A stretch of DNA of 64,000 nucleotides from Leeuwenhoekiella parthenopeia. GTDB lineage: Bacteria > Bacteroidota > Bacteroidia > Flavobacteriales > Flavobacteriaceae. Positions 45,890-55,684 of this stretch are shown here, in pieces; within the stretch, counting starts at the first letter, position 1, and every line of letters begins with the position of its first letter. Below the pieces are notes generated by a model. The model had not been told where the DNA came from. It ran no database searches and saw nothing but the letters and a program-made list of their open reading frames with translations. Both the position numbers and the translations under genes were made by a program. The DNA lies in the NCBI RefSeq assembly GCF_020782115.1, contig NZ_JAJGMW010000018.1, forward strand, positions 1-64,000, read 5' to 3'.

Positions 45890-47242
45890 CTATTTAAAAT
45901 AAACCGTTTTTTTATTGACAAACTCCTGAATTCCGTCTGCGGAAAGTTCGCGGCCATAACCGGAAATCTTGGTGCCGCCAAAAGGCAAACGCGGATCGCT
46001 TTTCACAAGTTCGTTGACAAACACGGCCCCGTCTTCAAATTGAGGAACGAGTTTTTTAGCACGCTTCTTATCTTCAGTAAAAATGGAAACACCCAGACCA
46101 AATGCGGATTGATTGACCAGGTCTACCGCTTCTTCTTCGGTTTTAAAAGTCGTGATGCCAATTACCGGACCGAAAGTTTCCTCTTTAAACAGGGACATTT
46201 CGGGAGTAACACCGGTAACAACGGTAGGTTCAAAATAGGCTTTATCCCGTTTCCCGCCAATGAGGATTTTAGCTCCGGCTTTAACGCTGGCCTGCAGTTG
46301 TTCTTCAAGTTCCTCAGCGAGATCGGGTCGCGCCATCACCCCGATAAAGGTATCTTCCGCCATCGGATCGCCGCTTTTGAGTTCGCGTACGGCTTTAACG
46401 TATTTTTCGGTAAATGCTTCGGCAATATCCTCGTGTACAAGCAAACGCTTACCCGCGATACAGCTTTGTCCCGTATTCTGAAAACGCGCCTGTACCGTGG
46501 TTTTCAGGGTTTCGTCCAGATCACAATCCTCAAAAACCACCAGAGCATTACTGCCGCCGAGTTCGAGAACCGACTTTTTAATTTCGCTTCCGGCAGTTGC
46601 TGCAACAGCGCTACCGGCCGGTTTGCTTCCGGTGAGGGTAACCGCTTTGATTTTGGGATTTTTAATCACGTCGTCGATCTTTGAACTACTTAGGGGCATA
46701 TGCGTAAAACAACCTTTAGGGAAGCCCGCCCGTTCAAAAACCTTTTGAATATTATCTGCACTGCGCATTACATTACTAGCGTGTTTCAGCACCCCGATAT
46801 TACCCGCCATTAGAGCCGGAGCCGCAAAGCGAAAGACCTGCCAGAATGGATAATTCCAGGGCATTACCGCAAGCACCACACCTATGGGCGCATAACTCAC
46901 GTAGCTTTCTAAAGCATCGGTTTTAATGGTTTTGTCTGCCAGGTGACTTTCAGCGTGCTCGGCATAGTATTCACAAACCCAGGCGCATTTCTCAATCTCG
47001 GCGACTGACTGGCTGATGGGTTTTCCCATCTCGAGCGTCATGGTTTCAGCATATTCCTGTTTGTTCTTTTTGAGTTCGTCTGCCGCAGCCTGCATCAATT
47101 TACTGCGTTCAGTAAACGATGTTTTCCGCCAGGATAAGAACCGCTCGTGTGCTGCATCTATGGCATCTTCGGTTTGTTTTTTAGTGAATTCTTTGGTTTC
47201 AAATACAACCTCCTGATTGTAAGGATTTATAGACTGAATCAT
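45890..47242 (-). CDS. Succinate-semialdehyde dehydrogenase-type aldehyde dehydrogenase
   Basis: 450 residues of the ALDH superfamily, closest in pattern to SSADH (Sad/GabD). Seen are VLAVMPWNYPFWQVFRFAAP, the cofactor-binding VTLTGSKPAGSAVA, the general-base Glu in LELGGSNALVVFED and the catalytic Cys in QNTGQSCIAGKRLLV. PFGGTKISGYGREL is near the C-terminus. It would oxidise succinate semialdehyde to succinate for the TCA cycle, with other short aldehydes possible. Monocistronic. Confidence 0.85.
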   Translation of the reverse strand: MIQSINPYNQEVVFETKEFTKKQTEDAIDAAHERFLSWRKTSFTERSKLMQAAADELKKNKQEYAETMTLEMGKPISQSVAEIEKCAWVCEYYAEHAESHLADKTIKTDALESYVSYAPIGVVLAVMPWNYPFWQVFRFAAPALMAGNIGVLKHASNVMRSADNIQKVFERAGFPKGCFTHMPLSSSKIDDVIKNPKIKAVTLTGSKPAGSAVAATAGSEIKKSVLELGGSNALVVFEDCDLDETLKTTVQARFQNTGQSCIAGKRLLVHEDIAEAFTEKYVKAVRELKSGDPMAEDTFIGVMARPDLAEELEEQLQASVKAGAKILIGGKRDKAYFEPTVVTGVTPEMSLFKEETFGPVIGITTFKTEEEAVDLVNQSAFGLGVSIFTEDKKRAKKLVPQFEDGAVFVNELVKSDPRLPFGGTKISGYGRELSADGIQEFVNKKTVYFK

Positions 47243-47416
47243 AGTATTTATGCGAATATTTTCCTTAAAGTTAGCAACCGCAGGCTAAAGCCGGGGGCGG
47301 ATTAAGAGCACTTTAACGGAACATCCCATCCCGGCCTTCCCTTCAAAAGAAAGCAGATTGAATGTCAAGGAGGTTAGTTTGTTTATAAGTCGTTTACAAC
47401 TCTTTTGGCATCGTAC

Positions 47417-47445
47417 TTGAAGCGTTTGATATAATTGTAATTTTA
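47417..47445 (+). promoter_or_regulatory. Candidate promoter for the 135-residue hypothetical gene
   Basis: TTG (47417-47419) is separated by 18 bp from TAATTTTA (47438-47445), near the Bacteroidota -33/-7 consensus. The start codon is only 15 bp downstream. Confidence 0.35.
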
Positions 47446-47459
47446 GAAAACTTCACTTT

Positions 47460-47867
47460 ATGGAAACCCGGGATACCCAGTTACTTGCGTTAAGACCTTC
47501 AATTCCATCGGCTCAGGTAAACGACTCGATGAGCGCTGACGAGCAATTTCAAAACGGTACACTCAGACCGGTGGTTAAATTGCAAAACGACCTGCTTCTG
47601 GAAGCTTTTCGCAACTACATCGCCAAGCATAAAAATGTGTTTTACAACCTGACCATTGAGCGCCGTATGAATTACATCGAAAATGCGATTCAGAAAGACA
47701 TCAAGTTTAGAAACAGTTTAAAGGGAATGGTGATTGGCCAGTTTACGGTTGAGGAATACCGCAGCTACATTCAAAATTCGTCTGCGCTAAACAAACGTAT
47801 GATGAATCTGGTTAAGGAGCGTATTCAAAATAATATTCAGCTGTTGGAAAAAGAGATGGCGGTGTAA
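47460..47867 (+). CDS. Conserved flavobacterial hypothetical protein
   Basis: 135 residues, soluble, no signal peptide. The conserved core runs LRPVVKLQNDLLLEAFRNYI, then AKHKNVFYNLTIERRMNYIE and KDIKFRNSLKGMVIGQFTVE, ending in a helical segment. Close relatives occur across flavobacteria and are sometimes labelled glyoxalase, but I see no glyoxalase metal-site pattern and do not endorse that name. Function unknown; the strongly charged helices suggest a small regulatory or assembly protein. Confidence 0.75.
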   Translation: METRDTQLLALRPSIPSAQVNDSMSADEQFQNGTLRPVVKLQNDLLLEAFRNYIAKHKNVFYNLTIERRMNYIENAIQKDIKFRNSLKGMVIGQFTVEEYRSYIQNSSALNKRMMNLVKERIQNNIQLLEKEMAV

Positions 47868-47928
47868 GGGGGTTTTCAGTTGGCAGTCACACTGGGGAGA
47901 CTTTAAAGAAGGAATTCTATTTGCTAAG

Positions 47929-48537
47929 CTATCTTTTTCCAAAAAAGTTCATATACTCAAATGATTTCATTAGTGTAGATTCGTATGGTGGGATTTCTAA
48001 ACCATCCGACTCATTTTTAAAAAGCCACTCTTCCAGCTCTTTCAAGCTTAATGATTTACTTTCGTTGTGCGGGAAATAAAGTAATCTCCCGTCTTTAGTA
48101 AAGTAAAGGTTGCTCCTTAAATCTGCAGAATAATAGTTTACCTGCTTTTTATCAAACTTTGCAAGGCTAAAACCACTGGACCATTCCTGATTTTTCACAC
48201 AACCATACTCATATATCTTTACTTCAATTTGATTGGGAAACTTTAATGGGTATTCATTTGAAATTTGAAATGTCAACTCAGTGGTGTAGCAATCAGGGGC
48301 TCCACAATCAGGAGCGTGCAGATCAAAAGGAAGGACAAACTTCAGTTGATCCCCCTCATTTTTAACAAGCCCACCGATGTAATGCTCTTCGATAACTGTC
48401 CCGAATAAAAGTGTATCATTTTTGAATTTCAAAAGTTCGCTGCGTAACGAGTCTTGACGCATTTCAAAGCTTTCAACAGAAGATTGACAAAAGCAATTAG
48501 TACCTAGAACGCAAAGCAAAAAAACTAAAATTCGCAC
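47929..48537 (-). CDS. Secreted protein of unknown function
   Basis: 202 residues with a signal peptide (core ILVFLLCVLGTNCF, cleavage near CFCQ). The Cys in LGTNC could serve as a lipobox, but the surrounding residues fit a type-I signal equally well. The mature part contains a CGAPDC motif (about residues 78-83) and a strand-rich middle (TTELTFQISNEYPLKF), ending in a helix. I recognise no family. It is on the same strand as the NADAR gene 88 bp upstream. Confidence 0.65.
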   Translation of the reverse strand: MRILVFLLCVLGTNCFCQSSVESFEMRQDSLRSELLKFKNDTLLFGTVIEEHYIGGLVKNEGDQLKFVLPFDLHAPDCGAPDCYTTELTFQISNEYPLKFPNQIEVKIYEYGCVKNQEWSSGFSLAKFDKKQVNYYSADLRSNLYFTKDGRLLYFPHNESKSLSLKELEEWLFKNESDGLEIPPYESTLMKSFEYMNFFGKR

Positions 48538-48625
48538 TTCTTTTATTTTATAAAATGAACAGATTAAAGTATAATCTATTTTAACAATTAGCTCCTAAGT
48601 TAAAAACAAAAGCTCAATTAAGGAT

Positions 48626-49162
48626 TTATCCTTTAAGCTGATCCCGTACCTCCATCAAAGCATAACCCAATAAATTTTGACCTTTCCAAAGATTTGGATT
48701 CAAAACCCGCTCATCATCTTGAGCTAAACCAATACCCCAAATGGTATCAACCGGACTGGCTTCTATTAAAATGCGGTCGTTCGTATTTATCAAAAAAGTT
48801 GAGAGCTCTTTATTTTGAGAAAACTTATGGTAATTACCCCGTACCACAATATCATAGCGCCTGTCTTCCCATACCTGCTGGTCAAAATTACGCACCTGTC
48901 TGCCTAATTCTTTTACTTTACCCGGTTTAGTACTGGAAATAATTTGGTTATAGATGTCGTGGTCCTTAAACAATAACGCCTTCTGCGCCATCATAAACTG
49001 CTCTGCATTATGATAGGTTACACCCTCGATCTCGAATGAAATTTCATACCACTGACTAAAACAAGACTTGGTGACCGAATCGGATTTCTGATGTCCCCAG
49101 AAAAAGAGAAACTTGAGATTCTCACCAGAATCAAAAAGTTTGATAAGTTGGGCGTTATCCAT
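48626..49162 (-). CDS. NADAR-domain (YbiA-like) protein
   Basis: 178 residues. The NADAR signatures are FFWGHQ near the start, the YHNAEQFMMAQKALLFKD helix and VWEDRRYDIVVRGNYHKFSQN. The C-terminus has SPVDTIWGIGLAQDD, which carries the catalytic-site residues. Family members hydrolyse damaged riboflavin intermediates or remove ADP-ribose from guanine bases, and some sit in defence loci. Nothing around this gene suggests a defence island. Confidence 0.9.
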   Translation of the reverse strand: MDNAQLIKLFDSGENLKFLFFWGHQKSDSVTKSCFSQWYEISFEIEGVTYHNAEQFMMAQKALLFKDHDIYNQIISSTKPGKVKELGRQVRNFDQQVWEDRRYDIVVRGNYHKFSQNKELSTFLINTNDRILIEASPVDTIWGIGLAQDDERVLNPNLWKGQNLLGYALMEVRDQLKG

Positions 49163-49191
49163 AATTACAAAAAAACTGAATCACTAAATAG

Positions 49192-49371
49192 TTATAACGA
49201 ATGAATTAAAACACCCCCAAACAATGCTAGTGCAAAAGCTCCAAAGGTGACTTTTTTCCATTTAACCGGAATCGTTTCACTTTTATAGACCCCGTATAGC
49301 CCAAGTGGAGGTACCAATATTAATAAGTATCCTACAATATATCGGTTATACCATTTTTGCTTTGGTTCCAT
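49192..49371 (-). CDS. Small two-helix membrane protein (59 residues)
   Basis: ATG at 49369-49371 opens MEPKQKWYNRYIVGYLLILV, stop TAA at 49192-49194. Two hydrophobic segments (IVGYLLILVPPLGLYGVY and FGAFALALFGGVLIHSL) flank a basic loop KSETIPVKWKK, the pattern of a small inner-membrane hairpin. It is the only gene-like frame between the NADAR gene and ychF. Clean codon use and the Lys-rich ends make it credible, but I do not recognise a family. Confidence 0.6.
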   Translation of the reverse strand: MEPKQKWYNRYIVGYLLILVPPLGLYGVYKSETIPVKWKKVTFGAFALALFGGVLIHSL

Positions 49372-49529
49372 ATCGAGCTGTTTAATTTTTCAATTAGTCA
49401 TAATCTAGGACTTTTCCGGAAAACATTACTCTCGATGATGAAGTAATCTCAAATAATTTTTATTTTCCCTCTATAATTATCACTCGAAACAGGAATCGAC
49501 AATCAGGAAATAGAAGAAAAAAAACAATT

Positions 49530-49549
49530 CCACGATTCCACGATTCAAC
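49530..49549. repeat. Short copy of the octamer repeat, reverse orientation
   Basis: The stretch ttccacgattccacgattca holds two CCACGATT units, the reverse complement of GAATCGTG at 45669. It sits between the 59-residue gene and the ychF terminator. Confidence 0.7.
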
Positions 49550-49567
49550 CTTTAAACGGTTAAACAT

Positions 49568-49602
49568 AAAAAAATCCCTCCGGCATTGCTACCAAAGGGA
49601 TT
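49568..49602 (-). terminator. Terminator of ychF
   Basis: On the minus strand AATCCCTttGG and CCggAGGGATT pair around an 8-nt loop and lead into TTTTTTT. It lies about 60 bp after the ychF stop. Confidence 0.8.
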
Positions 49603-49660
49603 CTTCAATTTTTATCAATTTCAGTATACTGCCAACTGCGACTTCAGCCTGCAAACTGAA

Positions 49661-50755
49661 TTATACATTAAACAGGAAGTGCATGATATCGCCGTCCTTT
49701 ACAATGTAATTCTTTCCTTCAACGCCCATTTTACCGGCTTCTTTTACTTTGGCTTCGCTCCCGTATTTTACGTAATCTTCATAGCCAATTACTTCGGCAC
49801 GAATGAATCCCTTTTCAAAATCGGTATGAATCACTCCGGCAGCCTGTGGCGCGGTAGAACCGATGTTGATGGTCCAGGCACGCACTTCTTTGACACCTGC
49901 GGTGAAATAGGTTTGTTGCTTTAGTAATTTATAAGCAGCACGAATGAGCTTTGCCGAACCTGGTTCCTCAAGACCGATGTCCTGTAAGAACATTTGGCGT
50001 TCCTCGTAATCGTCGAGTTCGTTTATGTCTGCTTCGGTACCTACCGCAAGCACCAAAACTTCAGCATTTTCATCCTTAACCGCTTCGCGTACCTGCTCTA
50101 CATAGGCGTTTCCGCTTACGGCAGAACCTTCATCTACATTACACACGTACATTACCGGCTTATCTGTGATAAACTGCAAGGGCTTTACAAAGTCGGCATA
50201 ATCATCATCTGAAAACTCCAGCGCACGAATCGATTTACCCTGCTCCAGACCCTGCTTGATCCGGGTAAGTACGGCTTCTTCTTTCTGGGCATCTTTGTTT
50301 CCGGTTCGCGAAGCTTTCTTAACTTTTTCCAGCTTTTTCTCTACGGTTTCAAGATCTTTAAGCTGCAGCTCGATATCAATAGTTTCTTTATCGCGGATTG
50401 GATTTACCTTTCCGTCTACGTGAACAATATTATCGTTATCAAAACAACGCAATACGTGCAGGATGGCATCGGTCTCCCGGATGTTAGCCAAAAACTGGTT
50501 TCCCAGACCTTCTCCCTTGCTCGCTCCTTTTACCAGACCGGCAATATCTACAATATCTACCGTAGCCGGAACCACACGCTCGGGTTTAACCAGCTCTTCA
50601 AGCTTAGACAAACGCGGATCAGGCACATTTACCACCCCTACGTTAGGCTCAATGGTACAAAACGGAAAGTTTGCACTCTGCGCTTTGGCATTAGACAAAC
50701 AATTAAAAAGTGTTGATTTACCTACGTTAGGCAATCCTACGATACCTGCTTTCAT
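49661..50755 (-). CDS. ychF: Ribosome-associated ATPase YchF (OLA1 family)
   Basis: Obg-family P-loop NTPase that binds ribosomes and prefers ATP. The 364 residues begin [20 protein letters not shown] (Walker A), followed by [20 protein letters not shown] (switch II). The specificity motif CNVDE replaces the GTPase NKxD. A coiled coil (about 125-165) and a C-terminal TGS domain with [13 protein letters not shown] and [14 protein letters not shown] complete it. Normal length, monocistronic. Confidence 0.97.
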   Translation of the reverse strand: MKAGIVGLPNVGKSTLFNCLSNAKAQSANFPFCTIEPNVGVVNVPDPRLSKLEELVKPERVVPATVDIVDIAGLVKGASKGEGLGNQFLANIRETDAILHVLRCFDNDNIVHVDGKVNPIRDKETIDIELQLKDLETVEKKLEKVKKASRTGNKDAQKEEAVLTRIKQGLEQGKSIRALEFSDDDYADFVKPLQFITDKPVMYVCNVDEGSAVSGNAYVEQVREAVKDENAEVLVLAVGTEADINELDDYEERQMFLQDIGLEEPGSAKLIRAAYKLLKQQTYFTAGVKEVRAWTINIGSTAPQAAGVIHTDFEKGFIRAEVIGYEDYVKYGSEAKVKEAGKMGVEGKNYIVKDGDIMHFLFNV

Positions 50756-51007
50756 GTCGCTCGATTTTTGAGGCGCAAATATAGGAAGCTTCGTTAAAAC
50801 TCAGCCCTATTAATTTAATAAGTGTTTTAAGAGGTTTGAAGTTGGATTTTGAGCAAGCTTTTCAAAGGTTTCGGTACTTCACATCATTGTACAAAATATC
50901 CATATAAATCGCTCTCAAATCTTTCCTTTCAGTCAGAGGAGACTATACCCGGTGTTACATATACGAACTCTGCTTAATCCTTTGGTTTTTGCTATGCCTC
51001 CAGGCAT
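50756..51007. other. Intergenic region upstream of ychF, nothing clear
   Basis: No frame longer than about 40 codons with a sensible start, and no repeat shared with other loci. It presumably carries the ychF promoter; I cannot place it reliably. Confidence 0.5.
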
Positions 51008-51033
51008 AAAAAAGCCCGGTAAAACCGGGCTTT
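51008..51033 (-). terminator. Terminator of the ferredoxin gene
   Basis: On the minus strand GCCCGGT and ACCGGGC pair around a short TTT loop and run into six T. It lies 23 bp after the ferredoxin stop. Confidence 0.85.
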
Positions 51034-51055
51034 CGATATAAATTTCAAATAAATT

Positions 51056-51451
<396 letters not shown>

Positions 51452-51549
51452 TTAAAAACCTGTAAACCTAAAATCCTACTAATTAAATAGACTTTAGCTT
51501 TTTCAGGTGTGTAAAATTAAGACCTGAGTAGAACTCTACCAAACCATTT

Positions 51550-52608
51550 ATGGATTTAAAACAAAGAATTACCGCATTCGCAAACCTCGGACAATTTTTA
51601 ACCGATTTTCTGTCAAAGGACAAAAAAACAGAGCTCAACTTAGCAGATTACAATCTGTTGACCGAAGAATTTGAGGCGGTAATTGATGCGGCTTACCGCG
51701 CCAATTCCTGGTTTACGCCAGAGCATATAAGCCTCGCCTTAAGTTCCTGGGCCGATATATTAAAGCAGGAAAACCTGAAGAACTGGCTCGAGCCCTATGC
51801 TATAAATACTCAAAATCCCAAAACCGTTGCCGTAATTATGGCCGGCAACCTGCCACTGGTGGGTTTTCATGATTTTGTAAGCGTCTTGCTGAGCGGGCAT
51901 CATCTTTTAGCCAAACTTTCAAGCGACGATAAGCTACTGATGCCATTTCTGGCGAAAGTCTTAATTCAGCTTGAACCGGCCTTTGCGGAAGCCATAAGCT
52001 TTACCGACAAAAAGCTCACCCATCACGATGCGGTGATCGCCACCGGAAGCAACAATTCTGCACGCTATTTTGAGTACTACTTTAAAGACAAGCCCCACAT
52101 CATCCGCAAAAACCGAAACGCCTTAGCCGTGCTTACCGGTAATGAGACTCACAAGCAACTCGTAGCGCTGGGCAACGATATTTTCAGCTATTTTGGAATG
52201 GGTTGCCGCAGTGTTTCCAAACTTTTTGTGCCAAAAGCGTATAACTTCGATGCCTTCTTTAAAGCGATGTACGAGCATAAAGAGGTGATACACCATCACA
52301 AATATGCCAACAATTACGATTACAATAAGGCGGTGTATTTAATGAGCCTCTTCCCTATCCTGGACAATGAGTTTATGGTTTTGAAAGAGGACGAAAACTT
52401 CTCCTCACCCATCTCGGTAGTCTTTTACGAATACTACGAATCCCAGGATAGCCTAAAAGCCTATTTAAAAGCTAAAACCGAAGAAATACAGTGCGTTGTG
52501 GCATCGGGTTTTGACACCGGTGAAATCGCTTTTGGGCAGGCTCAAAAACCCAAACTTCACGATTATGCAGACGGTGTGGATACCGTTGCATTTTTATTAA
52601 AAATATAA
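51550..52608 (+). CDS. Acyl-CoA reductase (LuxC family)
   Basis: 352 residues resembling the LuxC fatty-acyl reductase family. Seen are the nucleotide-binding region VAVIMAGNLPLVGFHDFVSV and the catalytic-Cys segment FSYFGMGCRSVSKLFVP. Members reduce acyl-CoA to aldehyde with NADPH. Outside luminescent bacteria their role is unclear. The order ferredoxin / LuxC-like / serC / serA recurs in Bacteroidota to my knowledge, suggesting a link to serine or lipid metabolism rather than bioluminescence; no luxDAB genes are near. Confidence 0.82.
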   Translation: MDLKQRITAFANLGQFLTDFLSKDKKTELNLADYNLLTEEFEAVIDAAYRANSWFTPEHISLALSSWADILKQENLKNWLEPYAINTQNPKTVAVIMAGNLPLVGFHDFVSVLLSGHHLLAKLSSDDKLLMPFLAKVLIQLEPAFAEAISFTDKKLTHHDAVIATGSNNSARYFEYYFKDKPHIIRKNRNALAVLTGNETHKQLVALGNDIFSYFGMGCRSVSKLFVPKAYNFDAFFKAMYEHKEVIHHHKYANNYDYNKAVYLMSLFPILDNEFMVLKEDENFSSPISVVFYEYYESQDSLKAYLKAKTEEIQCVVASGFDTGEIAFGQAQKPKLHDYADGVDTVAFLLKI

Positions 52609-52792
52609 TTGAATTGCCTACATAATTTATTGATTTCTTAAGCTGTTTTGACAAGCTTTTCCACATCTTTGCATGGCTTTTTAAAACGCAGTTGCGTTTG
52701 CAGAGATTCCCTTTAAATTCTCACGCATTGTGTGCAAAAAGCAGTAATTTTTCGACCTGAAAACTAATTGGATCAGACCAAATATTCAACCC

Positions 52793-53857
52793 ATGAAAAA
52801 ACATAATTTCAGTGCCGGCCCAAGTATACTTCCACAGGAAGTTCTGAAGCAGGCCTCTGACGCCGTATTAAATTTTAACAATCTTAATCTTTCCCTTTTG
52901 GAAATTTCACACCGCAGCAAGGATTTTGTGGATGTGATGGAAGAAGCCCGCGAACTCGCTCTTGAGCTTATGGGTCTTGAAGGCAAAGGCTATAAAGCCC
53001 TTTTCTTACAGGGAGGTGCGAGTATGCAGTTTGTTATGACTGCCTACAATCTTCTAGAAAATAAAGCCGGTTACCTAAACACTGGTACCTGGAGTGATAA
53101 AGCCATCAAAGAAGCCAAGCTTTTTGGCGAAGTGGTAGAAGTGGCGAGTTCAAAAGACAAGAACTTCAACTACATTCCTAAAAACTACAGCGTTCCTTCA
53201 GATTTAGATTATCTGCACGTAACGACTAACAACACTATTTTTGGTACCCAGCTGAAAGAAATTCCACAAACCGATGTACCTCTTATAGCCGATATGAGTA
53301 GTGATATTTTCTCACGTAACATCGACTTTTCAAAATTCGGAATCATTTACGCAGGAGCTCAGAAAAATATGGGACCTGCAGGGACTACTCTTGTGGTGAT
53401 CAAGGAAGATCTTTTGGGTAAAGTAACCCGCCAGATCCCCAATATGCTCGATTATGCGCAGCACGTTTCTAAAGGAAGTATGTACAACACACCTCCTGTT
53501 TTTGCCGTTTACGTTTCCTTATTAACCATGCGTTGGTTAAAAAGCAAAGGCGGTATCAGCGCGATTGAAGAAGAAAACGAGAAAAAAGCCACGCTTATCT
53601 ATTCCGAAATTGACCTGAACCCACTATTTACCGGTTTTGCAGCTAAAGAAGACCGTTCTTTTATGAACGCGACCTTTAATCTTACCGAAGACAATCTGAA
53701 GGAAACCTTCGACGCAATGGTAAAAGAAGCCGGCATCAGTGGTGTTAACGGTCACCGTAGCGTAGGCGGTTATCGTGCTTCTATGTACAACGCACTACCG
53801 CTTAAGAGTGTAGGTGTACTGGTAGACGTGATGAGCGAATTAGAGCGCAAAGCCTAA
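52793..53857 (+). CDS. serC: Phosphoserine aminotransferase
   Basis: PLP class-V enzyme making phosphoserine from 3-phosphohydroxypyruvate. The 354 residues show HNFSAGPSILPQEVLKQAS, ALFLQGGASMQFVM, the PLP lysine in YAGAQKNMGPAGTTLVVI and GVNGHRSVGGYRASMYNAL. The 184-bp upstream region contains a small hairpin (AAACGC-agtt-GCGTTT, 52687-52702) that may lie in the 5' UTR. serA follows after 29 bp. Confidence 0.96.
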   Translation: MKKHNFSAGPSILPQEVLKQASDAVLNFNNLNLSLLEISHRSKDFVDVMEEARELALELMGLEGKGYKALFLQGGASMQFVMTAYNLLENKAGYLNTGTWSDKAIKEAKLFGEVVEVASSKDKNFNYIPKNYSVPSDLDYLHVTTNNTIFGTQLKEIPQTDVPLIADMSSDIFSRNIDFSKFGIIYAGAQKNMGPAGTTLVVIKEDLLGKVTRQIPNMLDYAQHVSKGSMYNTPPVFAVYVSLLTMRWLKSKGGISAIEEENEKKATLIYSEIDLNPLFTGFAAKEDRSFMNATFNLTEDNLKETFDAMVKEAGISGVNGHRSVGGYRASMYNALPLKSVGVLVDVMSELERKA

Positions 53858-53886
53858 AAACCAACTATTAATTTCAAAATAAAAAC

Positions 53887-54840
53887 ATGAAAGTTTTAGC
53901 AAATGATGGGATTTCTCAATCTGGCGTAGATGCTCTTGAAGCAGCCGGTTTTGAAGTAATCACCACTAAAGTTGCACAGGAGCAGCTGGTAAATTATATC
54001 AATGAGCATAAGGTAGACGCGCTGTTAGTGCGCAGTGCTACTAAAGTGCGCAAAGATCTTATCGACGCGTGCCCGGACCTTAAGTTAATAGGTCGTGGTG
54101 GTGTTGGTATGGATAATATTGACGTACAGTACGCTAAAGACAAAGGTCTAAGCGTGATCAATACGCCTGCTTCTTCTTCAGCTTCTGTAGCCGAACTTGT
54201 TTTTGCACACTTATATGGTGGGGTGCGTTTCCTATACGATTCGAATCGCAATATGCCTTTGGAGGGCGAGTCTAAGTTTGGTGACCTTAAAAAAGCCTAT
54301 GCTGACGGTGTTGAGCTTCGCGGAAAGACTTTAGGTGTTATTGGTTTTGGCCGAATTGGTCAGGCGACTGCTAAAGTAGCTTTAGGTGCCGGAATGAAGG
54401 TGATCTACTCTGATCCGTATATGGAAAAAGCCGAAGTAAAACTCGATTTCTTCGACGGCCAGGAAGTGACTTTTAAATTTGAGAGCAAATCGAAAGAAGA
54501 CGTACTTAAGGAAGCCGACTTTATTACCCTACACGTTCCTGCACAAAAAGAATATGTAATTGGCAAAGCCGAATTGGAACTGATGAAAGACGGTGCCGCT
54601 CTGGTAAACGCTGCCCGCGGCGGTGTGGTTGATGAGATCGCACTTATCGATGCATTAGACAGCGGTAAACTGGCCTTTGCTGCTTTAGATGTATTTGAAA
54701 GCGAACCCAAACCTGAAATTAGAATTCTGATGCATCCTAAAATTTCGTTATCTCCGCACATTGGTGCCGCGACAAACGAAGCTCAGGATCGTATTGGTAC
54801 CGAACTTGCTGAACAGATCGCTTCGATCTTAAAAGACTAG
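53887..54840 (+). CDS. serA: D-3-phosphoglycerate dehydrogenase, short form
   Basis: NAD-dependent first step of serine synthesis. The 317 residues have the substrate-domain LLVRSATKVRKDLI, IGRGGVGMDNID, the Rossmann motif LGVIGFGRIGQATAKVALG, the catalytic Arg in NAARGGVVDE and the catalytic His in LSPHIGAATNEAQ. It lacks the C-terminal ACT or intervening domains that mediate serine feedback in the E. coli (about 410) and M. tuberculosis (about 530) enzymes. Adjacency to serC supports the SerA call over other D-2-hydroxyacid dehydrogenases. Confidence 0.9.
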   Translation: MKVLANDGISQSGVDALEAAGFEVITTKVAQEQLVNYINEHKVDALLVRSATKVRKDLIDACPDLKLIGRGGVGMDNIDVQYAKDKGLSVINTPASSSASVAELVFAHLYGGVRFLYDSNRNMPLEGESKFGDLKKAYADGVELRGKTLGVIGFGRIGQATAKVALGAGMKVIYSDPYMEKAEVKLDFFDGQEVTFKFESKSKEDVLKEADFITLHVPAQKEYVIGKAELELMKDGAALVNAARGGVVDEIALIDALDSGKLAFAALDVFESEPKPEIRILMHPKISLSPHIGAATNEAQDRIGTELAEQIASILKD

Positions 54841-54858
54841 TTCACAACGTATAAAAGC

Positions 54859-54890
54859 AAAAAGCCGAATAGTTTTATTCGGCTTTTTTT
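54859..54890 (+). terminator. Terminator of the serC-serA operon
   Basis: AAAAAGCCGAAT (54859-54870) pairs with ATTCGGCTTTTTTT (54877-54890) over a 6-nt loop, with a long U-tract. Confidence 0.9.
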
Positions 54891-54958
54891 ATGCGCCTCT
54901 GTTAATTTTTTAACGATTATAAGTATCTTTAAAAGAGTAACTAAAACCAATCGAAAAC

Positions 54959-55594
54959 ATGTCAGGATTATTAGATTTATTAAATAGCGATCTGGGTAAA
55001 AAGCTCATCAGTGGAGCCAGCGCAGAAACCGGCGCTTCCGAAAGTAAAACAGCAGACGTACTCAGCATGGCCTTACCCGTATTACTGGGTGCCATGAAAA
55101 AAAATGCCTCTACTCAGGAGGGTGCTTCCGGACTTATGGGTGCGCTCAGTAAAAAACACGACGGCAGCATTCTCGACAATCTGGGAAGTATTTTAGGCTG
55201 TGGTAGCGTAGACCAGGAGGTGATGCAGGACGGAGCCGGGATTTTAGGTCACGTTTTGGGCGGAAAGCAACCCGTTGTAGAAAATACCCTTAGCCAAAAA
55301 ACCGGATTGGACGCCGGCACAGTGGCACAAATTTTAAAGATTGCAGCCCCGGTACTTCTGGGTATAATCGGTAAACAGACCAAACAGAACAATGTAAACG
55401 ACTCAGACGGTCTTACCGGGATTCTGGGCAGTATGCTGGGTGGTCAGCCCCGCGAAAATCAAAGCCTTATTGAAAAACTCATCGATGCTGATGGCGATGG
55501 CAGTGTACTGGATGATGTAGCCGATATGGTTCTGGGATCTAACAAAAAGAAAGGCGGCCTGGGCGGTATGCTGGGCGGACTTTTCGGTAAATAA
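54959..55594 (+). CDS. DUF937-domain protein
   Basis: 211 residues with alternating helix and glycine-rich stretches: LMGALSKKHDGSILDNLGSI, ILGHVLGGKQPVVENTLSQK and VAQILKIAAPVLLGIIGKQT. This is the DUF937 pattern (related in shape to YidB). The C-terminus is a Gly-rich GGLGGMLGGLFGK. The segment IDADGDGSVLDD resembles an EF-hand loop and could bind calcium, although a full EF-hand helix pair is not obvious. Function unknown. Flanked by terminators, so monocistronic. Confidence 0.85.
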   Translation: MSGLLDLLNSDLGKKLISGASAETGASESKTADVLSMALPVLLGAMKKNASTQEGASGLMGALSKKHDGSILDNLGSILGCGSVDQEVMQDGAGILGHVLGGKQPVVENTLSQKTGLDAGTVAQILKIAAPVLLGIIGKQTKQNNVNDSDGLTGILGSMLGGQPRENQSLIEKLIDADGDGSVLDDVADMVLGSNKKKGGLGGMLGGLFGK

Positions 55595-55611
55595 AAAATC
55601 TGAATTATTAG

Positions 55612-55637
55612 AAGCCGCTCCAGTAGCGGCTTTTTTT
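55612..55637 (+). terminator. Terminator after the DUF937 gene
   Basis: AAGCCGCT (55612-55619) and AGCGGCTT (55625-55632) pair over a 5-nt loop and continue into seven T. Confidence 0.88.
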
Positions 55638-55684
55638 ATACCCGGACTTTAGATCCAATTTTTGTACATTTAAAAGAAAAAGAG

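Noticed and set aside
45818..46684. 288-codon plus-strand frame opposite the aldehyde dehydrogenase
   Set aside because: Antisense to a conserved ALDH, Phe-rich and domain-free; starts in low-complexity repeat DNA.
48626..49162. Defence island around the NADAR gene
   Set aside because: Neighbours are ordinary hypotheticals and ychF; no nuclease, ART toxin or other defence gene is adjacent.
51550..52608. Bioluminescence (lux) locus
   Set aside because: Only a LuxC-family protein is present; luxA, luxB, luxD and luxE are absent and the neighbours are serine genes.
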